A stretch of DNA of 64,000 nucleotides from Planctomycetota bacterium (lineage in GTDB: Bacteria > Planctomycetota > Phycisphaerae > Phycisphaerales > UBA1924), in NCBI GenBank assembly GCA_018242625.1, contig JAFEBO010000003.1:248001-312000 (forward strand), written 5' to 3'. Of this stretch, positions 46,927 through 54,940 are shown one piece after another. Positions within the stretch are counted from its first letter, which is position 1, and each line of letters starts with the position of its first letter. The notes beneath the pieces are model-generated. The model saw only the letters and a program-made list of their open reading frames with translations. It did no database searches and was not told the origin of the DNA. Both the position numbers and the translations under genes were made by a program.

Positions 46927-48233
46927 TGAGGAGCGGACAGAAAAAGTGGCCCGCGGCGCTGCGCGAAGCGCACGCGCACCTGCCATGGCTGGGGAAAGCC
47001 CTGGGAATGACCAGCCTGGAAGGGTGCAGAGACAGGCGCGAAGCGCTCGAGCGGATTGCGCGGGCGGCGGAGACGGCGGGGAAGGGCGGCTGGGTGCTCG
47101 CGCACTCGGCCCGGGTCTCCACCTGGAGCGAGGGTCGGTGGTTTGAAAGAAGCGAACTTGACCGCGTGACCGGTGATCGACCGGCGGCGGTGATGAGCTT
47201 CGACCATCACGCCGTGTTTGCCAACTCCGCCGCGCTCAAAAAGGCCGGGATTGACAGTGCCAGACCCGATCCTGCCGGGGGAGTCATCGCGCGGGACAGC
47301 CGCGGCGAACCGACGGGGCTGCTGCTGGAATCTGCCGCGTTTGAGATGTGGGGAATGGCCCCCGAGCCCACCCCTGCGCAGTGGGCACAACTCATACCGC
47401 GAGCGGTTTCACACCTGGCGGGATTCGGGTACCGGGAAGTGCACGATCTGTTCGCCCCGCGCTGGCTGGGGCCGCTCTTGGCGGGAATGCACGACCGGGG
47501 CGAGCTGCCGCTCTCCGTTGGCTTGTTCGCACCACTCCAAGAGATCGAGTCGCAGGCAGATGAGTCTCGCACGTGGCAACGGCCTGGCGTGCAACTCCTT
47601 GGGGGAAAGATTTTTACGGACGGAACCCTGAGCAGCCGCACGGCCTCGATGCTGGAACCATTCGCGGACGCTCCGCTCGGCCTGGAGCGGGGCAAGCCGC
47701 TGATGTCCGCTCACGAAATCCGGGCGGCGGTCGAGCGCTGCGACCGGGCGGGTGTTGGCATTGCTATGCACGCGATCGGAGATGCGGCCGTGCGCACCTG
47801 CCTCGACGGCATCGCGATGCTGGACGCCGCGATACGCCGCAAGCTTGGCGCTTCCCGCAAAGTTCGGATCGAACACTGCGAAATCGTGGCGAGGGAGGAC
47901 GTGCGCCGATTCGCTGAACTGGGCGCGGTTGCGAGCGTGCAGCCGTGCCATCTGCTTTCGGATATCGAAACGCTGCGGGCGTGCGTGCCCGACCGGCTGG
48001 ATCGCGTGATGCCCTGGCGCGACCTGATCGACAACGGGCTCCGCCCGGGAGAAACGCTCCTGTTTGGAAGCGATGTTCCCGTCGTGGGTGCTGACCCCGA
48101 AGACAGCGTGCAGGCGGCGACTTTCCGCGGGCGCAAGGGCGACACGGTCTCAATAGGTTCCGGACAGGCGATCTCGCACGAGGAAGCCGCGGCGTGCTTC
48201 TCCTGCGAGAAACGGGCCCTCGATGATCGGTGA
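46926..48233 (+). CDS. Amidohydrolase family 3 (YtcJ-like) protein
   Basis: A 435-residue metal-dependent hydrolase. HAH near residue 17 gives the HxH metal site; DHHAVFANSAALKKAGI, HAIGDAA and RIEHCEIV supply further ligands, and LLFGSDVPVVGADP holds the final Asp. It begins almost directly at the HxH motif, so the usual 50-60-residue N-terminal beta strands of this family are absent. The coupled start (TGATG with the previous gene) argues this is the true start. Substrate unknown. The C-terminus is normal. Confidence 0.75.
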   Translation: MRSGQKKWPAALREAHAHLPWLGKALGMTSLEGCRDRREALERIARAAETAGKGGWVLAHSARVSTWSEGRWFERSELDRVTGDRPAAVMSFDHHAVFANSAALKKAGIDSARPDPAGGVIARDSRGEPTGLLLESAAFEMWGMAPEPTPAQWAQLIPRAVSHLAGFGYREVHDLFAPRWLGPLLAGMHDRGELPLSVGLFAPLQEIESQADESRTWQRPGVQLLGGKIFTDGTLSSRTASMLEPFADAPLGLERGKPLMSAHEIRAAVERCDRAGVGIAMHAIGDAAVRTCLDGIAMLDAAIRRKLGASRKVRIEHCEIVAREDVRRFAELGAVASVQPCHLLSDIETLRACVPDRLDRVMPWRDLIDNGLRPGETLLFGSDVPVVGADPEDSVQAATFRGRKGDTVSIGSGQAISHEEAAACFSCEKRALDDR

Positions 48234-48638
48234 AAATACGAAAGAACCCGAACAAAGACCTGTCATTTGAGATTTTCCTTGCATCGGGCAAGCCGGTGCG
48301 GGTAGCCTCAGGTGTCAAGCGGGGTGCCCGCTTGCGATGCTGCGCATTCCGCGCGCGGCAACGCACGCGTGGGCGGGCACGACTGCAGTGGTGAAGGCCG
48401 CGGGGAGGAGATCGAGGCAAGTTTTTGTAGAAGTGTTTTTCCGCGCCGCGTGGGAGCAGCATGTGCTTCGTTTCGTCGGCCGGACTCAAAGTACATAAAG
48501 GGGCGCTCGCGCGCCTCTGACCTGGCGTGGGCCGCGGTGATCGCGGCTCACGCTATTTTTGTGACGGAACGCGCGGCGTGCGTTCGTAATTCTGTCGGTA
48601 TACTGGTGTGCGTACAGAAATGGCGCGGAGCAACCCAG
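48234..48638. other. Non-coding stretch before phenylalanine hydroxylase
   Basis: About 405 bases. The open frame of the next gene extends through it but has no signal or conservation. A perfect 7-bp hairpin AAGCGGG-GTG-CCCGCTT lies at 48317-48333. No promoter pair was convincing. It may be a long 5' leader of the hydroxylase gene. Confidence 0.4.
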
Positions 48639-49616
48639 ATGCGTCCAGACATTCGGTACAACAACATTATCGATTCGGACGAGGCACGAACGGCGCAGGC
48701 GTGGGCCGACAAAGCGCCCGACATGCCGCACGATGAGATCGATGCCGATCGCTTCTACATCCGGCAGCACTACACCAAGTACACGGCGCAGGATCACGAT
48801 GTCTGGCGTGATCTGTTCGACCGTCGCTGGACCGTGCTTGAGCAGCAGGTGAGCCGACAGTTTATTGACGGCATGCGGATCCTCCGTCTCACGCGCGATC
48901 GGATCCCGCTGCTGGACGACCTGACACTCGATTCGGATATCGAAATCGCCGGCGGCGTGCGGCTGAAAAAAGGCACGCAGCTCGACGGCATCAACAAGTT
49001 CCTGCGACAGCAGTCCAACTGGGCGTCGTACGGCGTTCCGGGATATCTGCCGGCCAAGGCCTTCTTCGCCTGCCTCGCCCAGCGTGAGTTCCCCACCACC
49101 GTACTGATCCGCCCGCGCGAGGTCATGGACTATCTGCCCGAGCCGGACATTTTCCACGATGTGTTCGGACATGTTCCCCTGCATGCGCTCAAGGTGTTCG
49201 CCGACTTTCTGCAGACCTACGGCCGGGCCTCGCTTCTGTGCGAAGATGAGAAGCACATCAAGCGGCTTGGCCGCCTCTTCTGGTTCACGGTGGAATTCGG
49301 CCTGATCAAGGAAGACGGTCGCGTCAAGATCTACGGGTCGGGCCTGGTGAGCAGCCACGCCGAGAGCGAGTACGCGCTCAAGGGTGCCTGGGAAAAGAAG
49401 GGACAGACAGCGCCCGACTGCACCGAGCGTCCGGTTGCCGAATGGCGCCCGTTCGATCTCGAGCGCATCTGCGAGACCGACTTTGAGATCGATCATTTCC
49501 AGCCCATCTATTACGTGCTCGAGAGCTTCGAGCAGCTCCGCGACGCGATGAACCGCTATGCCGAGCGGGTGCTGGGCGAGGCCTGGTCAAGCTCGGGCAA
49601 AGCCGTGGGAGTGTAA
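48639..49616 (+). CDS. phhA: Phenylalanine 4-monooxygenase
   Basis: A 325-residue aromatic amino acid hydroxylase. The catalytic iron ligands are H173 and H178 in PDIFHDVFGHVPLH and E219 in FWFTVEFGL. The length fits bacterial single-domain enzymes without the regulatory ACT domain. It converts phenylalanine to tyrosine using tetrahydropterin and oxygen, so aerobic life is implied. The pterin recycling partner (phhB, dehydratase) is not in the window. CGGAG lies before the ATG at 48639; a longer in-frame start would add an unrelated leader. Confidence 0.93.
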   Translation: MRPDIRYNNIIDSDEARTAQAWADKAPDMPHDEIDADRFYIRQHYTKYTAQDHDVWRDLFDRRWTVLEQQVSRQFIDGMRILRLTRDRIPLLDDLTLDSDIEIAGGVRLKKGTQLDGINKFLRQQSNWASYGVPGYLPAKAFFACLAQREFPTTVLIRPREVMDYLPEPDIFHDVFGHVPLHALKVFADFLQTYGRASLLCEDEKHIKRLGRLFWFTVEFGLIKEDGRVKIYGSGLVSSHAESEYALKGAWEKKGQTAPDCTERPVAEWRPFDLERICETDFEIDHFQPIYYVLESFEQLRDAMNRYAERVLGEAWSSSGKAVGV

Positions 49617-49704
49617 CGATCCGCAACAGACGGTAACCGCATAACGGGTTATCAGGCCTCGGGCCGGTTTCGATCGGCCGGAGATGTGCATCAATCCAAC
49701 TTTC

Positions 49705-49724
49705 GAGTTTGACGAATCAAACTC
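49705..49724 (+). promoter_or_regulatory. Palindrome upstream of mntH, candidate MntR operator
   Basis: GAGTTTGACGAATCAAACTC is a perfect inverted repeat (8-base arms, 4-base centre) about 24 bases before the preferred mntH start. The last gene of the operon encodes an MntR-type repressor, whose family binds such palindromes near manganese transporter genes. No published consensus for this lineage is known to me, so the match is by position and symmetry only. Confidence 0.45.
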
Positions 49725-49747
49725 TGGACGATAAAGTGGCGACGCCG

Positions 49748-51142
49748 ATGGTTCATCCGCCGAAGAAATCCGCAGACCCCGCCGCCCCGGGCCTGGAACC
49801 TGGCTGGCGCCGGCGCGTGCTGACGCCATCACTTCCGGAGGTGAACGCTTCGATCGGGGTGCCCACCACGGGAGGGTTCTGGAAGAAGCTGCTCGCGTTC
49901 ACCGGTCCGGGGCTCATGGTCTCGGTCGGCTACATGGACCCGGGCAACTGGGTCACCGATCTCACGGGCGGCGCCAAGTTCGGATACACGCTCCTGGCGG
50001 TGATCCTCATATCCAACCTGATGGCGATGGTGCTCCAGCACTTGGCGCTCAAGCTCGGGGTCGTGACCGGACGGGACCTGGCGCAGGCCTGCCGCGATCA
50101 CTACAGCCGGCCGACCGCGCTCGTGCTCTGGATCCTGTGCGAAATCGCGATCGCGGCGTGTGACCTTGCCGAAGTGATCGGCTCGGCGATCGCGCTCAAC
50201 CTGCTGTTTGGAATCCCGCTCTGGATTGGAGTGTGTATCACCGCCGCGGACGTGCTGCTGATCCTGATGCTGCAGTACCGGGGATTCCGGACGATCGAGG
50301 CGGTGGTGGCGGCGCTGGTTTTCACGATCGGGGCGTGCTTCGCATACGAGCTGGTGGCGTCCAAGCCGGACATTTTCGGAATCGCATCGGGGTTGCTCCC
50401 CCGCCCGGAGATCGTGACCGATCCGGCGAAGCTCTACATAGCGATAGGAATTCTCGGCGCCACGGTGATGCCCCACAACCTGTACCTGCACAGCAGCATC
50501 GTGCAGACGCGCCGTTACGAGCGGACCGACGAGGGCAAGGCGATGGCGGTGAAGTTTGCCACCATCGATTCCACCGCCGCGCTCGGCTTCGCGTTTTTCA
50601 TCAACGCGGCCATCCTCATTCTCGCCGCCGCCGCGTTTTACGGAAGCAAACACGCCCAGCAGGACACGATCGAACTCCGCGACGCGTACGAACTGCTCAC
50701 CCCCGTGCTGGGGGCGACAGGCGCCAGCACGGTCTTTGCAATCGCCCTGCTCGCCAGCGGCCAGAACAGCACGCTCACAGGCACGCTCGCCGGGCAGATC
50801 GTCATGGAGGGGTTCCTCAATATCCGCCTCGCGCCCTGGCTCCGCCGCCTGCTCACGCGCCTCGTTGCGATCGTCCCGGCGGCGATCGTGGCGGCAATTT
50901 ATGGATCCAAGGGTGTCAACGAGCTGCTCATCCTCAGCCAGGTCATCCTTTCGCTTCAGCTCTCTTTCGCGGTGATCCCGCTGGTGATCTTCACGTCGGA
51001 CCGTGTCAAGATGGGCCGGTTTGTCAATCCGCTCTGGCTGAAAGTCCTCGCGTGGGCTATGGCGCTGGCGATCGCGGCGCTCAACGCGTACCTGCTCATC
51101 GAGTCCATCAGGAACTGGCTGAGCCCGACCCCGGGCCACTGA
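49748..51142 (+). CDS. mntH: Nramp-family manganese/iron transporter
   Basis: A 464-residue Nramp protein with 11 or so transmembrane helices. The metal-binding motif of helix 1 is DPGN ([11 protein letters not shown]) and of helix 6 is [13 protein letters not shown]. It imports Mn2+ (and possibly Fe2+) with protons. The N-terminal 35 residues are polar and Pro-rich. The start ATG 49748 is preferred: an in-frame TTG at 49709 lies inside the palindrome upstream. The mntR gene follows after 15 bases, a classic transporter-regulator operon. Confidence 0.93.
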   Translation: MVHPPKKSADPAAPGLEPGWRRRVLTPSLPEVNASIGVPTTGGFWKKLLAFTGPGLMVSVGYMDPGNWVTDLTGGAKFGYTLLAVILISNLMAMVLQHLALKLGVVTGRDLAQACRDHYSRPTALVLWILCEIAIAACDLAEVIGSAIALNLLFGIPLWIGVCITAADVLLILMLQYRGFRTIEAVVAALVFTIGACFAYELVASKPDIFGIASGLLPRPEIVTDPAKLYIAIGILGATVMPHNLYLHSSIVQTRRYERTDEGKAMAVKFATIDSTAALGFAFFINAAILILAAAAFYGSKHAQQDTIELRDAYELLTPVLGATGASTVFAIALLASGQNSTLTGTLAGQIVMEGFLNIRLAPWLRRLLTRLVAIVPAAIVAAIYGSKGVNELLILSQVILSLQLSFAVIPLVIFTSDRVKMGRFVNPLWLKVLAWAMALAIAALNAYLLIESIRNWLSPTPGH

Positions 51143-51157
51143 GAACCGCGGAATTCC

Positions 51158-51823
51158 ATGGCGAGCGAAACCGTCGAAAACTACCTCAAGGCCTTGGATG
51201 CGCTTTGCCGCGAATCGCCCACCGGCGAAACAGGAATGAAACGCCTCGCCACAGTCGTCGGCGTGACGACCGGGACGGCCACGAGCATGTGCAAGAAGCT
51301 CGCGGCGGCAAAGCTCGCCAAATACGAACGCTTCGGCGGCGTTTCGCTCACCGCACAAGGCCGGGCCGCGGCGCGCGACATCCTGCGTCGCCACCGCCTG
51401 ATCGAGACATTCCTCGTTGAAACGCTCAAACTCGACTGGAGCGTGGTGCACGCCGAAGCCGAGCGCCTGGAACACGCGATCTCGCCCGTCGTGCTGGAAG
51501 CGCTCGACCGGCACCTCGGACATCCCAGCGTCGACCCGCACGGAGATCCGATCCCCGACGGCAAGGGGGGCGTGCGAGAAGCCCGCGGCCGATCGCTTTC
51601 AGAGTTTCCGACCGGATCCGAAGTGCGAGTCACCCGAATCGCCGATCAGGACGCGGCTTTCCTCGAATTCGTAGCAGGACATGGTCTCAAGCCCGGTGCT
51701 TCCGCGACAATCGTGAAGACCGATCTTGTCGGACAATCCATTGAAGTCGAACCCGGTGGCAAACCTCGCATTTGGCTGTCAACCTCGGCCGCGGGTCGCA
51801 TCATGGCCGAGGAAGTACGCTAA
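51158..51823 (+). CDS. mntR: MntR/DtxR-family metal-dependent repressor
   Basis: A 221-residue regulator. The winged-helix DNA-binding domain occupies the first 65 residues (TGMKRLATVVGVTTGTATSMCKKLAAAKLAKYERFGGVSLT). The dimerisation/metal domain follows with HRLIETFLVETLKLDWSVVHAEAERLEHAISPVVLEAL, where His and Glu ligands are placed as in MntR/IdeR. The C-terminal SH3/FeoA-like domain (FPTGSEVRVTRIADQDAAFLEFV) is present. It should repress mntH when manganese or iron is plentiful. The last 23 bases overlap the end of the convergent SRPBCC gene. Confidence 0.85.
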   Translation: MASETVENYLKALDALCRESPTGETGMKRLATVVGVTTGTATSMCKKLAAAKLAKYERFGGVSLTAQGRAAARDILRRHRLIETFLVETLKLDWSVVHAEAERLEHAISPVVLEALDRHLGHPSVDPHGDPIPDGKGGVREARGRSLSEFPTGSEVRVTRIADQDAAFLEFVAGHGLKPGASATIVKTDLVGQSIEVEPGGKPRIWLSTSAAGRIMAEEVR

Positions 51824-52307
51824 GCGATGTAGAGCGCCAGCGACAAAACAAGTGAAACTCGCGTCGAATATGCGCCCGCGTAGAGGCAAGTATCCACCAA
51901 ATCCAAGCTCGGATAACAGGACGCGGAACCCAGTTCGCTGTCCAGCGGCCACGTACACCGATCGTAATGCACGATTCTTCCGAGCCGGTCGGTTTGATTT
52001 CGTAAATGCAAACATGCGGAAATCCCGCCCGGGGCCCCCGACGTGAAAGGTCACTTACAACAAAGCCCGCGTTTTCACGCCACCGGACTATGCGACCGAC
52101 TCGCACGACCTTCAAGCCCAGAAATCGGTGTGTAATCAACAGTTTGCCGCATTCGCCCGGCGCGGAGTCGATCAACTGATGAAGGGGGTCGAGGGTGAGA
52201 AACCGCCTCCAATCCCGCATCTGCCCCCAAGCAACGCGAGCCGGCAATGGGAGCCGCTGCGTGACCTGCGCCGCTACACGAAACTGGCCGTCGATGGTGA
52301 TTTTCAC
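51801..52307 (-). CDS. SRPBCC-fold protein (partner of upstream membrane protein)
   Basis: A 168-residue protein that reads as an SRPBCC (START-like) domain: ITIDGQFRVAAQVTQRLPLPARVAWGQMRDWRRFLTLDPLHQLID, then a beta-rich middle and a C-terminal helix rich in Trp and Ile (VPRPVIRAWIWWILASTRA). The start GTG 52307 overlaps the previous stop (GTGA), so it is translationally coupled to the gene before it. GGAG lies 8 bases upstream. The ligand is unknown. The 3' end overlaps mntR. Confidence 0.6.
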   Translation of the reverse strand: MKITIDGQFRVAAQVTQRLPLPARVAWGQMRDWRRFLTLDPLHQLIDSAPGECGKLLITHRFLGLKVVRVGRIVRWRENAGFVVSDLSRRGPRAGFPHVCIYEIKPTGSEESCITIGVRGRWTANWVPRPVIRAWIWWILASTRAHIRREFHLFCRWRSTSLSVLPRP

Positions 52308-53452
52308 CGGTTCGACTCCGTAAACGCGATCGGTAGTTCGTCCATCCCTGCACGAAGTTTCATCCCTTCCAGAACATGCCGGTGAAGCGTATGGATGCCG
52401 ATCTCTTCGCCCCATCTCCAGCACCATCGCGGACGCAACAACGGCTCATACGTAGTCGAGAGCTTCACAAGCGTTCGGGAAGGTCCGAGGGGAACGAATT
52501 CAAAGGCGCCCCTCTTGAGGGCCACATCTCGCTCATATCCGATGCTCTGTTCGATCACATCGAAAGCCAGGACAACACCACGCTCGGCCCGCGTGATACG
52601 TTTGACGATGCGTCCCTTGTTGTAGAGGCAGGTCTTCACGTCGCCGACCGCGCGAGCCGAACCAGTTGTCGAAATCGGCCGTGCTAGGCCAATGCGCAAA
52701 ATCCAAGGTGGAGGATGGGTCACCTGCTCGTAAAAGACAATGCTGTCATACGCATCGCGGGCCGGCACTTCGAATACGGCGGAAGTTGTCACCGTTTCTA
52801 TTGCCGCTGGTGACGGTCGGTCGACGGCATATGAGGCCAGTTGACCAGCAAAAATCACGATCACCGGCAGATAAGAGCGCTGCGAGAACCCGGCGTTCTT
52901 GAGCGTGGTTCGCAGCAATTGTCCGAAAAGTACCCCAAGGGCGATCGGGCCAAGCACGATCGCGGACAGAACGAGCCCGCAAAATACCCCGCCAAGCCCG
53001 AGCATGAAAACACCAAGTACGAAGGTGGCAAGGCCGACGATGCACGCGAAGGCGGTCCAGATCGGCCCGGTGCGGAGCCGATAGCCCAGAATGCCGCCGA
53101 TAGCTGTGGGCGTTGCCAGCCAGAGCGACCCGCCCCAGGATTGAAACCCAAACGCCCCGATTGCCAGCCCGAGGATCCCAAGCCCCGCCGCAAGTGCAAC
53201 ACCCGGAAACCAGAATCGCCATCCCAGAAAGGGCGGTCTGCGAGTGAACGACGAGGGGTCTGAAAAGTCAAAGCGAAGGCCGCACTCCGGACAAACCCCG
53301 GGCGAAAGAAGATCCTCGATGCAGTACGCACAGTACTTGCATCGCGCGGCCCCAACTGACGATGCGGGCTCGGGTCGAGACACGGCTGAAATGTACCCAA
53401 TCGGGGCGTGTAAGGGCTTTCCAGGGAGATTCCGCCGGGATTCTGCAGCCAC
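52304..53452 (-). CDS. Zinc-ribbon membrane protein with SRPBCC-like domain
   Basis: A 382-residue protein in three parts: an N-terminal CXXC...CXXC zinc ribbon (CKYCAYC...CPEC), a membrane part with about five helices (residues 80-215), and a C-terminal SRPBCC-like domain (TTSAVFEVPARDAYDSIVFYEQV and onward). The zinc ribbon plus membrane helices is common in planctomycete proteins of unknown role. The start is unsure: ATG 53452 or GTG 53383, which would begin just before the zinc ribbon. It is coupled to the next gene by a GTGA overlap. Confidence 0.55.
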   Translation of the reverse strand: MAAESRRNLPGKPLHAPIGYISAVSRPEPASSVGAARCKYCAYCIEDLLSPGVCPECGLRFDFSDPSSFTRRPPFLGWRFWFPGVALAAGLGILGLAIGAFGFQSWGGSLWLATPTAIGGILGYRLRTGPIWTAFACIVGLATFVLGVFMLGLGGVFCGLVLSAIVLGPIALGVLFGQLLRTTLKNAGFSQRSYLPVIVIFAGQLASYAVDRPSPAAIETVTTSAVFEVPARDAYDSIVFYEQVTHPPPWILRIGLARPISTTGSARAVGDVKTCLYNKGRIVKRITRAERGVVLAFDVIEQSIGYERDVALKRGAFEFVPLGPSRTLVKLSTTYEPLLRPRWCWRWGEEIGIHTLHRHVLEGMKLRAGMDELPIAFTESNR

Positions 53453-53496
53453 CGGGAAGGGAACCGAGGCACGATTTTGCCTATCCTTCTCCCCCT

Positions 53497-54393
53497 ATGG
53501 GCAAGACCCGCGAAATCAAGAAACGCATCAAGGCTGTGGGCAACATCCGTCGCATCACCAAGACGATGCAGATGATCGCCACGGCGAAGTTTTCGGCGGC
53601 TCAGCAGCGGGCCGTGTCGAGCCGTCCTTACACCGACGCCCTCTTCGAGCTGGTCGCGGGACTCGCCAAAAGCCTCTCCGATGTTTCGCACCCACTGCTC
53701 ACCGGCCCTCAGAAGGGCGGGGGCAGGCCTCTCACGCTGATCCTCACCTCCGACCGCGGCCTGTGCGGCCCGTACAACGGCAGCATCCTCCGCGCCGCCA
53801 TGGCGTTCGCACGCGAAAACCCGGCGAACCGCGCCGGCTTCATCGAGCTCGTCGGCAAGAAGGGCGCCGGCTTCCTCAAGTACAACAACATCCCGATCTC
53901 GCAGCATCACAGCCAGTTCGGCGATAAGCCCACGTACGAGAAGGTCGAAGAACTCGCCCAGAACTACATCGACCGCTTTGTCTCCGGCGAAATCTCGAGC
54001 GTTCACGTCATCTACATGAAGTTCATCTCCGCCGGTCGCCAGGCGCCGACGGCGATGCAGCTCCTGCCCTTCAAGGCCGACGCTCTCGAATCCAAGGGCG
54101 ACGCAAAGGTCGCGCAGGAGAACGCCGGCGCTTCGGAGGTCTACGAGTTCACGCCCTCCGCGGAAGATCTCCTGGGCGAGCTGCTGCCCGCGGCCGTCAA
54201 GGCCGTGCTCTTCCAGAGCTTCAACGACGCCATCGTCAGCGAGCACGTGGCCCGCATGGTGGCCATGAAGGCCGCCACCGACAACGCCGGCAAGATGGGC
54301 AAGCGTCTGACCCGCGTCTTCAACCGGGCACGTCAGGCGCAGATCACCACAGAGCTGACGGAGATCGTGGCCGGCGCTGCGGCCCTGGGCTGA
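53497..54393 (+). CDS. atpG: F-type ATP synthase gamma subunit
   Basis: A 298-residue gamma subunit, the rotating shaft of F1. N-terminal helix REIKKRIKAVGNIRRITKTMQMIATAKFSAAQQ and the C-terminal helix KAATDNAGKMGKRLTRVFNRARQAQITTELTEIVAGAAAL are intact. The central segment LILTSDRGLCGPYNG is diagnostic. No other atp gene is in the window, so the gene is outside any atp operon. The ATG has no clear ribosome site; a pyrimidine-rich stretch precedes it. Confidence 0.95.
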   Translation: MGKTREIKKRIKAVGNIRRITKTMQMIATAKFSAAQQRAVSSRPYTDALFELVAGLAKSLSDVSHPLLTGPQKGGGRPLTLILTSDRGLCGPYNGSILRAAMAFARENPANRAGFIELVGKKGAGFLKYNNIPISQHHSQFGDKPTYEKVEELAQNYIDRFVSGEISSVHVIYMKFISAGRQAPTAMQLLPFKADALESKGDAKVAQENAGASEVYEFTPSAEDLLGELLPAAVKAVLFQSFNDAIVSEHVARMVAMKAATDNAGKMGKRLTRVFNRARQAQITTELTEIVAGAAALG

Positions 54394-54394
54394 T

Positions 54395-54940
54395 TCACTC
54401 GTTCGCTTCGCGGATGCAGCCGCACTCGATGCGGATGTCGCCCCGCGCCCACATCTGCCTCACCGCCTCGTACCCCGCGGCGCAGACCGCCGTGGCCAGG
54501 TTCAGCCCACGCTCGCCCGGCATCATGGGAAACCGCAGCACGCGGTCGGGAGGAGCAGCATCCAAAATCTCTGCCGGAAGGCCGGCGGTCTCCTTCCCGA
54601 AGACCAGCCAGTCTCCGCGGGAAAACCCGGCCTCAAACACACTTCTGGTTCCAAGGGCCGAAAAAAACCAGGCGCTGCCGGGACGCTCACTCGCCGTGAA
54701 CGCCCGCCACGAGTCGTGCTCGCGAACACCAAGACGGGGCCAGTAATCGAGCCCCGCACGCCTGCAGGCTTTCTCGTCGGTGTCGAAGCCAAGCGGCCGG
54801 ATCAGGTGCAGCGACGCACCAAGCACGATCGCGGTGCGTCCGATGTTGCCGGTGTTGTTGGGAATCTCCGGCTCATGGAGCACAATATTGAGCAGCGGAG
54901 ACCGGATTCCTCGGCCCGGAAGTTGCGGAGCGGAAGTCAT
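54395..54940 (-). CDS. trmL: tRNA (cytidine/uridine-34-2'-O)-methyltransferase
   Basis: A 181-residue SPOUT-class methyltransferase with the trefoil knot. Family segments: LLNIVLHEPEIPNNTGNIGRTAIVLGASLHLIRPLGF, WLVFGKETAGLP, and RFPMMPGERGLNLATAVCAAGYEAVRQ. It methylates the wobble base of tRNA-Leu isoacceptors. The start overlaps the stop of the thioredoxin-fold gene upstream (ATGA), so it is translationally coupled. Its stop is a single base from the atpG stop (convergent). Confidence 0.92.
   Translation of the reverse strand: MTSAPQLPGRGIRSPLLNIVLHEPEIPNNTGNIGRTAIVLGASLHLIRPLGFDTDEKACRRAGLDYWPRLGVREHDSWRAFTASERPGSAWFFSALGTRSVFEAGFSRGDWLVFGKETAGLPAEILDAAPPDRVLRFPMMPGERGLNLATAVCAAGYEAVRQMWARGDIRIECGCIREANE

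Noticed and set aside
45865..48283. A shared TTGAGATTTT plus CTTGCA element before the 17-residue ORF and phhA
   Set aside because: A repeated word of about 16 bases is expected roughly once by chance in 64 kb, and the spacing differs by one base.
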